A stretch of DNA of 9,264 nt from Candidatus Bipolaricaulota bacterium (GTDB lineage: Bacteria > Bipolaricaulota > Bipolaricaulia > Bipolaricaulales > Bipolaricaulaceae), in assembly GCA_027027485.1 (NCBI GenBank), contig JALVLL010000191.1, forward strand, positions 1 through 9,264. The letters run 5' to 3'. The notes below the pieces were generated by a model. That model did no database searches. It saw only the letters and a list, made by a program, of their open reading frames with translations, and was not told where the DNA came from. The translations under genes and the position numbers were made by a program. Numbering within the stretch: the stretch's first letter is position 1; every line of letters starts with the position of its first letter. Below, piece by piece: positions 5,895 through 9,264 of this stretch.

Positions 5895-7499
5895 TTAGCC
5901 CTTGATATCCGTGAGTTCGTTTATCGGCGGGTAAAGAGCCAGGCTGGATTTGAGCTCGTAGCCGTAGTCCACCTTTGGGCTCCGGGCGTAGACGAACTGC
6001 TTGATATAGAGGGGATAGGCGGCCACAAGCTCCAGGATCCTGCGGCAGGCTTCCTTCCAGAGCGAGATCTGCTTCTCGGGATCGAGCTCCACCCGGGCGG
6101 CCTCGATCAGGTCATCGATGGAGTCGATCTTACCGTCCCCATCGGCATCCACCCCGCCGAGGTGCGAGAAGTTGGTGTCGGGCTTCTTCCCGGTGACCAC
6201 GATGGAATCCGAGTGGTAGAACCTGGTGAGGAAGACGTCGGCGTTGGGGCGCCAGGCGACGTAAAGCACTATCGGGTTCACGTCCTGACGGATAAGGGTA
6301 TGCATCGAGGAGTGGTCCACCACCTTGAGCTTCACGTCGATGCCGACCTCCGCCAGCTGTGCCTGGATGTTCTGCATGGGGATCAGGTACTCGGCCCGCT
6401 CGGAGATCACCACCTCGATGGAGAAGCCGTTCGGGTAGCCGGCCTCCGCCAGGAGCTCCAGGGCCTTTTCCCGGTCCACATCGTACCGGAGCTTGCCGAG
6501 CTCCTCGCAGGTGAGCCCTCCGGGAAGGAGCGGCGGTACCGGCGAGCAGAGCGGGGCGGCGATATCCAGCCCCACGGTGAGGCGGAGCTCATCCCGGTCC
6601 AGGGCGTAGGCCACGGCCTTGCGCACGCGGATGTCGTTGAACGGGGGCTTGGACATGTTGAGGTGGAGGACGGCGCATTCGCCGGGGCCGAAGGTGTCCA
6701 CGATCACCCCGGGCTTTTTGCGCATCTTCTCCACCCAGGGCTGTTCGGGCGGCCCCTCGATGATGTCCACGGATCCCGTCTCCAGGGCCGCCTCCCGGGC
6801 GGCGAGGTTCGGCATGTAGTAGACGATCACGCCGTCGAGCTTGGGACTGCCGCGGAAGTACTTAGGGTTCGCGACGAGGACCACCTTCTCCAGGGGCGAG
6901 TACTCCTTGAACATGAAGGGGCCGGTCCCCACCGGGTGGGTGCGGAATCCCTCGTCCCCAAGGACTTCAAGCGCCTTCTTGGAGACGATGAACCCGCCCG
7001 CGTAGTCGGCGAACTTGGGGAGGAAGAGGCTCGGGGGCAGGGGTTTTTGGAGCTTCACCTGTACGGTGTATTTGCCCACGGCCACGAAGGTCATGCCCGC
7101 GTACTCCCCGGCGTAGGCCGAGCGCCCGGGATCGGCAGCCTTCTGCAGGGAGTAGACCACGTCCTCCGCGGTGAGCTCGTACCCATCGGGGTAACCGGGG
7201 AAGGGATGGAAGTATACACCGGTGCGCAGGTGGAAGGTCCAGGTGAGGCCGTCAGCGGAAACTTCCCAGCATGCAGCCAGATCCGGCTCGAATGGGGCAC
7301 TGATATCGCCGGGTTTGTAGCGCACGAGGCCGTTGAAGATCATGTCCACCACGGCCCGGTCCATGGTGGCCGCGGCGAGGTGCGGGTCCAGGGTCTTGAG
7401 ATCCGCGGCATCGAAGGCGATCCTCAGGAACTTCCCCTCGGAAAGGGCTCCAAAGGCCAAAAGACCGAAGACCACGAAAATCAAGAGAAACCTCTTCAT
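5895..7499 (-). CDS. Family-5 extracellular solute-binding protein (DppA/OppA type) with an EF-hand-like loop
   Basis: A 534-residue exported binding protein, normal length for the family. Residues 1-20 form a signal peptide (KRFLLIFVVFGLLAFGALS). There is no lipobox cysteine, so it looks soluble in the periplasm rather than a lipoprotein. Family-5 landmarks include LKTLDPHLA (34-42), PDLAACWEVSADGLTWTFHLR (split over 72-92), the VGTGPFMFKEY block (190-200) and FNDIRVRKAVAYALDRDEL (287-305). It should bind the ligand and deliver it to the DppB/DppC permeases encoded downstream. The unusual part is at 451-462, DADGDGKIDSID, which matches the acidic Dx[DN]xDG calcium loop of EF-hands and dockerins; homologues usually have a short N-P-x-[VF]-D-x-L-I linker here. 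ATG 7499 is preceded by AAGGAGGGGGG. The ligand could be peptide, oligosaccharide or another solute; sequence alone does not decide. Confidence 0.94.
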   Translation of the reverse strand: MKRFLLIFVVFGLLAFGALSEGKFLRIAFDAADLKTLDPHLAAATMDRAVVDMIFNGLVRYKPGDISAPFEPDLAACWEVSADGLTWTFHLRTGVYFHPFPGYPDGYELTAEDVVYSLQKAADPGRSAYAGEYAGMTFVAVGKYTVQVKLQKPLPPSLFLPKFADYAGGFIVSKKALEVLGDEGFRTHPVGTGPFMFKEYSPLEKVVLVANPKYFRGSPKLDGVIVYYMPNLAAREAALETGSVDIIEGPPEQPWVEKMRKKPGVIVDTFGPGECAVLHLNMSKPPFNDIRVRKAVAYALDRDELRLTVGLDIAAPLCSPVPPLLPGGLTCEELGKLRYDVDREKALELLAEAGYPNGFSIEVVISERAEYLIPMQNIQAQLAEVGIDVKLKVVDHSSMHTLIRQDVNPIVLYVAWRPNADVFLTRFYHSDSIVVTGKKPDTNFSHLGGVDADGDGKIDSIDDLIEAARVELDPEKQISLWKEACRRILELVAAYPLYIKQFVYARSPKVDYGYELKSSLALYPPINELTDIKG

Positions 7500-7580
7500 A
7501 AAATACCCCCCTCCTTATTTTGGGTTTTCTCCGCGGACCTGCTCGCCTTCGATATCACCCCCCTTGCCGGGAAGCGATCC

Positions 7581-7619
7581 CCTACATCTACATTGTAGGA
7601 GCGGGGGCGTGGCCCCGGC
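7581..7619. repeat. REP-like inverted repeats in the sucD to binding-protein gap
   Basis: On the plus strand GTAG (7595-7598) and two more bases are followed by GCGGGGGC, loop GTG, then GCCCCGGC, an 8-bp stem with one mismatch. Just before it, CCTACA (7581-7586) pairs with TGTAGG (7594-7599). A GTAG-type tetranucleotide preceding a GC-rich imperfect hairpin is the architecture of REP elements. The stem could also act as a weak terminator after sucD, but no T-run follows on the minus strand. The rest of the 140-nt gap (7500-7639) shows nothing beyond the ribosome binding site and candidate promoter. Confidence 0.35.
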
Positions 7620-7621
7620 AA
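7592..7621 (-). promoter_or_regulatory. Candidate promoter for the binding protein-permease operon
   Basis: On the minus strand, TTGCCG (7621-7616) and TACAAT (7597-7592) are 18 nt apart; the -10 matches the consensus at five of six bases and the -35 at four. Transcription would start near 7585, giving a leader of about 85 nt before ATG 7499. The spacer contains the imperfect GC-rich hairpin listed separately, so the match may be accidental. Confidence 0.3.
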
Positions 7622-7639
7622 AGGCGATTTTGCTCGAGT

Positions 7640-8509
7640 CTAAAGAACGGCGGAGACGAGCCTCGCCACCTCTGCCGGGGTCCTGGCCACGGGGACCCCG
7701 TAGGACTCCAGGGCCCTCGCTTTGGCTTCGGCGGTACCTTCCGAGCCCGAGATGATGGCCCCGGCGTGGCCCATGCGTTTCCCCGGCGGAGCGGAAAAGC
7801 CAGCGATATAGGCCACCATGGGCTTTTTCAGGTTTTCGGCGGCGAACCGGGCCGCTTCCTCCTCGGCGGTCCCCCCGATCTCCCCCACCAAAACCACCAA
7901 TTCCGTCTCCGGGTCCTCGGCGAAGAGCTCGAGGATATCCACGAAGGAGCTCCCGATGATGGGGTCGCCGCCGATTCCCACCACGGTGGACTGGCCGATC
8001 CCGGCCCGGGAAAGATGGGAGGCGATCTCGTAGGTGAGGGTTCCCGACCGGGAGACGATGCCCACGGGCCCTGGGGCGAAGACTTCCCCCGGCATGATCC
8101 CCACCTTGGCCTTCCCCGGCGATATCACCCCAGGGCAGTTGGGGCCGATGAGGCGCACCCCATAGAGCTTCAACAGGTGATAGACGCGGAGCATCTGGTG
8201 CACGGGAATTCCCTCGGTGATGGCCACGATCAGGGGGATCCGCGCGTCGGCCGCCTCGAGGATCGCGTCGGGGGCGAAACGCGCCGGGACGAAGACGATG
8301 GAGGCGTTGATCTCCGGATGTTCTTTCAGGGCCTCGTCCACGGAGTCGTATACGGGGACGCCCTCCACCTCTTGTCCCCCCTTCCCCGGGGTAACCCCGG
8401 CCATCACCTTGGTGCCGTACTGAAGCATCCTTTTAGTATGGAAGGAACCCTCGCTTCCGGTTATCCCCTGCACCAGTACCCTGGTTTCCGAATCCACCAA
8501 GATGGACAA
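7640..8509 (-). CDS. sucD: Succinate--CoA ligase (ADP/GDP-forming) alpha subunit
   Basis: A 289-residue protein, full length for SucD. The N-terminal CoA-binding Rossmann domain carries QGITGSEGSFHT (14-25); the middle has IVAITEGIP (94-102) and the GPNCPGVISPG block (122-132). The phosphohistidine is His248 in KRMGHAGAII. With the beta subunit SucC it interconverts succinyl-CoA and succinate with nucleotide phosphorylation in the TCA cycle or its reductive or fermentative variants. The start is TTG 8509-8507, preceded by AAGGAGGGGAAC; this places SILVDSETRVLVQGITG at the usual N-terminus, and no ATG fits better. The gene before it is hypF, not sucC. After it come 140 nt and then the binding-protein gene. 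Other acyl-CoA synthetase alpha subunits share this fold, but the similarity is throughout to SucD. Confidence 0.96.
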   Translation of the reverse strand: MSILVDSETRVLVQGITGSEGSFHTKRMLQYGTKVMAGVTPGKGGQEVEGVPVYDSVDEALKEHPEINASIVFVPARFAPDAILEAADARIPLIVAITEGIPVHQMLRVYHLLKLYGVRLIGPNCPGVISPGKAKVGIMPGEVFAPGPVGIVSRSGTLTYEIASHLSRAGIGQSTVVGIGGDPIIGSSFVDILELFAEDPETELVVLVGEIGGTAEEEAARFAAENLKKPMVAYIAGFSAPPGKRMGHAGAIISGSEGTAEAKARALESYGVPVARTPAEVARLVSAVL

Positions 8510-8544
8510 GTTCCCCTCCTTGTTCCCGAAGAGGTTGTAGCCAA

Positions 8545-8550
8545 ATTGTA
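8545..8550 (-). promoter_or_regulatory. Possible -10 element for sucD
   Basis: The minus strand has TTTACAATTT in the otherwise GC-rich 85-nt gap between hypF and sucD; TACAAT matches the -10 consensus at five of six bases and would start transcription about 30 nt before the TTG start. No good -35 is seen at 16-18 nt (TAGGCG or similar), so support is weak. Confidence 0.2.
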
Positions 8551-8594
8551 AAGCCTATGGATGTCGGCGCCTAAACCGGGACGCGTACCGAGCT

Positions 8595-9264
8595 TCAGGG
8601 CGAGCCGGAGAAGGCGGCCTGGACCAACTGGCCGAAGGAAAGGCCGCCGTCCCCGGGCGGGATTTTTTCGTGCTGGATGTAACGGAGTCCGGCCCGCTCC
8701 ACCTCCCGTTTCACCGCCTGGGCGATCCGATCGTTCACCGCCGCCCCGCCCGTGAGCCCCACGAGGCCGATCCCCTCTTCCCGCGCGACCCGGATCGCGA
8801 TCCGTGCGAGGCCCCTCGCCAGGGCATCCTGGGCCGTGGCCGCGAGGTCCGGGATCGATGCTCCCCCAAGTCTCAGTCGGTGAAGCTCCCGGAAGATGGT
8901 GACGGTGTCTAAGACCAGACGTCCATCACGTTCTGTGACGATGGGCTCTATGGAAAGAGGCTTCCCCGCGGCGGCCACGGCCTCCAATTTCATCGCCGGC
9001 TCCCCCTCGTAGGTCCGCTCCCCGCAAATCCCGAGCCACGCCGCCACCGCGTCCAAAAACCTCCCGGCGCTCGTGGTCTCCGGGCAGTTCAGGCCCCGCT
9101 CGATCTGGAAAAGGACGAGTTCGAGCTCTTTGCCCGAAAGGCCGGATCCCGCCGGATCCAGGCCCGCCGCATGGAGGAATGCCGCCGCCATCCTGCCGGG
9201 CTTCAAGGTCGCCAGATCTCCCCCGGGCATGGGGACGGGGGCGAGGAAACCCGCCCTGCACCAC
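8595..9264 (-). CDS. hypF: Carbamoyltransferase HypF, C-terminal part
   Basis: The last 222 codons of a gene that runs off the right edge; the frame is open to the window end, so the internal ATG at 9230 is not the start (the upstream residues WCRAGFLAPVP are also HypF-like). The fragment is the C-terminal Kae1-like carbamoyltransferase region of HypF. It shows P-M-P-G-G-D-L-A with PGRMAAAFLH, NCPETTSAGRFLDAVAAWLG, then ERTYEGEPAMKLEA, GLTGGAAVNDRI and the closing KIPPGDGGLSFGQ. HypF makes a carbamoyl group from carbamoyl phosphate and passes it to HypE for conversion into the cyanide ligands of the [NiFe]-hydrogenase iron. It implies the organism assembles at least one such hydrogenase, though none is in view. 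The N-terminal acylphosphatase, zinc-finger and YrdC domains would lie outside the window. It is followed by sucD after 85 nt. Confidence 0.93.
   Translation of the reverse strand, partial: WCRAGFLAPVPMPGGDLATLKPGRMAAAFLHAAGLDPAGSGLSGKELELVLFQIERGLNCPETTSAGRFLDAVAAWLGICGERTYEGEPAMKLEAVAAAGKPLSIEPIVTERDGRLVLDTVTIFRELHRLRLGGASIPDLAATAQDALARGLARIAIRVAREEGIGLVGLTGGAAVNDRIAQAVKREVERAGLRYIQHEKIPPGDGGLSFGQLVQAAFSGSP

Noticed and set aside
5757..7598. 613-codon plus-strand open frame antisense to the binding-protein gene
   Set aside because: It mirrors the codons of the real gene (rich in His, Gly, Val, Leu, Glu), has no recognisable domain, and crosses the intercistronic hairpin and the operon leader.
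8381..8400. Small GC-rich inverted repeat (CCCCGGGGTAACCCCGG) inside sucD
   Set aside because: It lies within well-conserved coding sequence (GVTPGKGGQ) and is expected by composition.
7520..8551. 343-codon plus-strand open frame antisense to sucD
   Set aside because: Shadow of sucD: composition follows the complement of its codons, and no motif or plausible ribosome binding site is seen.

Overview
This is a GC-rich bacterial window of densely packed genes, with frequent AGG arginine codons and many overlapping or nearly abutting reading frames. The conserved genes (YidC, Jag/KhpB, bS20, SecF, SucD, HypF) make it clearly bacterial chromosome. HypF suggests [NiFe]-hydrogenases, so probably an anaerobe. 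The AGG-rich codon use and compact layout would suit a deep-branching or thermophilic lineage; a Bipolaricaulota-like organism is only a guess. No phage, transposase, CRISPR array, tRNA or rRNA was seen.

Layout, left to right. (1) 1-618, plus strand: the end of yidC overlapping a short jag/khpB gene, the usual pairing of membrane insertase and RNA-binding protein. (2) 629-1815, minus strand: rpsT (bS20) followed 11 nt later by secF. No secD is next to it. rpsT has no ATG, GTG or TTG at its N-terminus and appears to start at ATT behind a perfect Shine-Dalgarno sequence. (3) 1913-4002, plus strand: a PotA/FbpC-type ABC ATPase without permeases, overlapping a LacI-family regulator by 13 nt. (4) 3999-7499, minus strand: a family-5 solute-binding protein and DppB- and DppC-type permeases, transcribed in that order. 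A perfect 15-bp stem-loop separates the binding-protein gene from the permeases. No DppD/DppF ATPase is present. The binding protein carries an EF-hand/dockerin-like acidic loop. (5) 7640-8509, minus strand: sucD with a TTG start and no sucC beside it. (6) 8595-9264, minus strand: the C-terminal end of hypF, running off the right edge.

The genes form three functional themes: membrane-protein biogenesis and secretion (yidC, jag, secF, with rpsT), solute uptake and its regulation (ABC ATPase, LacI, Dpp-type cluster), and central or anaerobic metabolism (sucD, hypF). I found no clear unknown multi-gene system. The best observations are the AUU start of rpsT, the calcium-loop motif in the binding protein, the intercistronic hairpin, and two ABC modules that each lack essential subunits. 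The only gene-free stretch over 100 bases is 7500-7639, which holds a candidate promoter and a REP-like inverted repeat.
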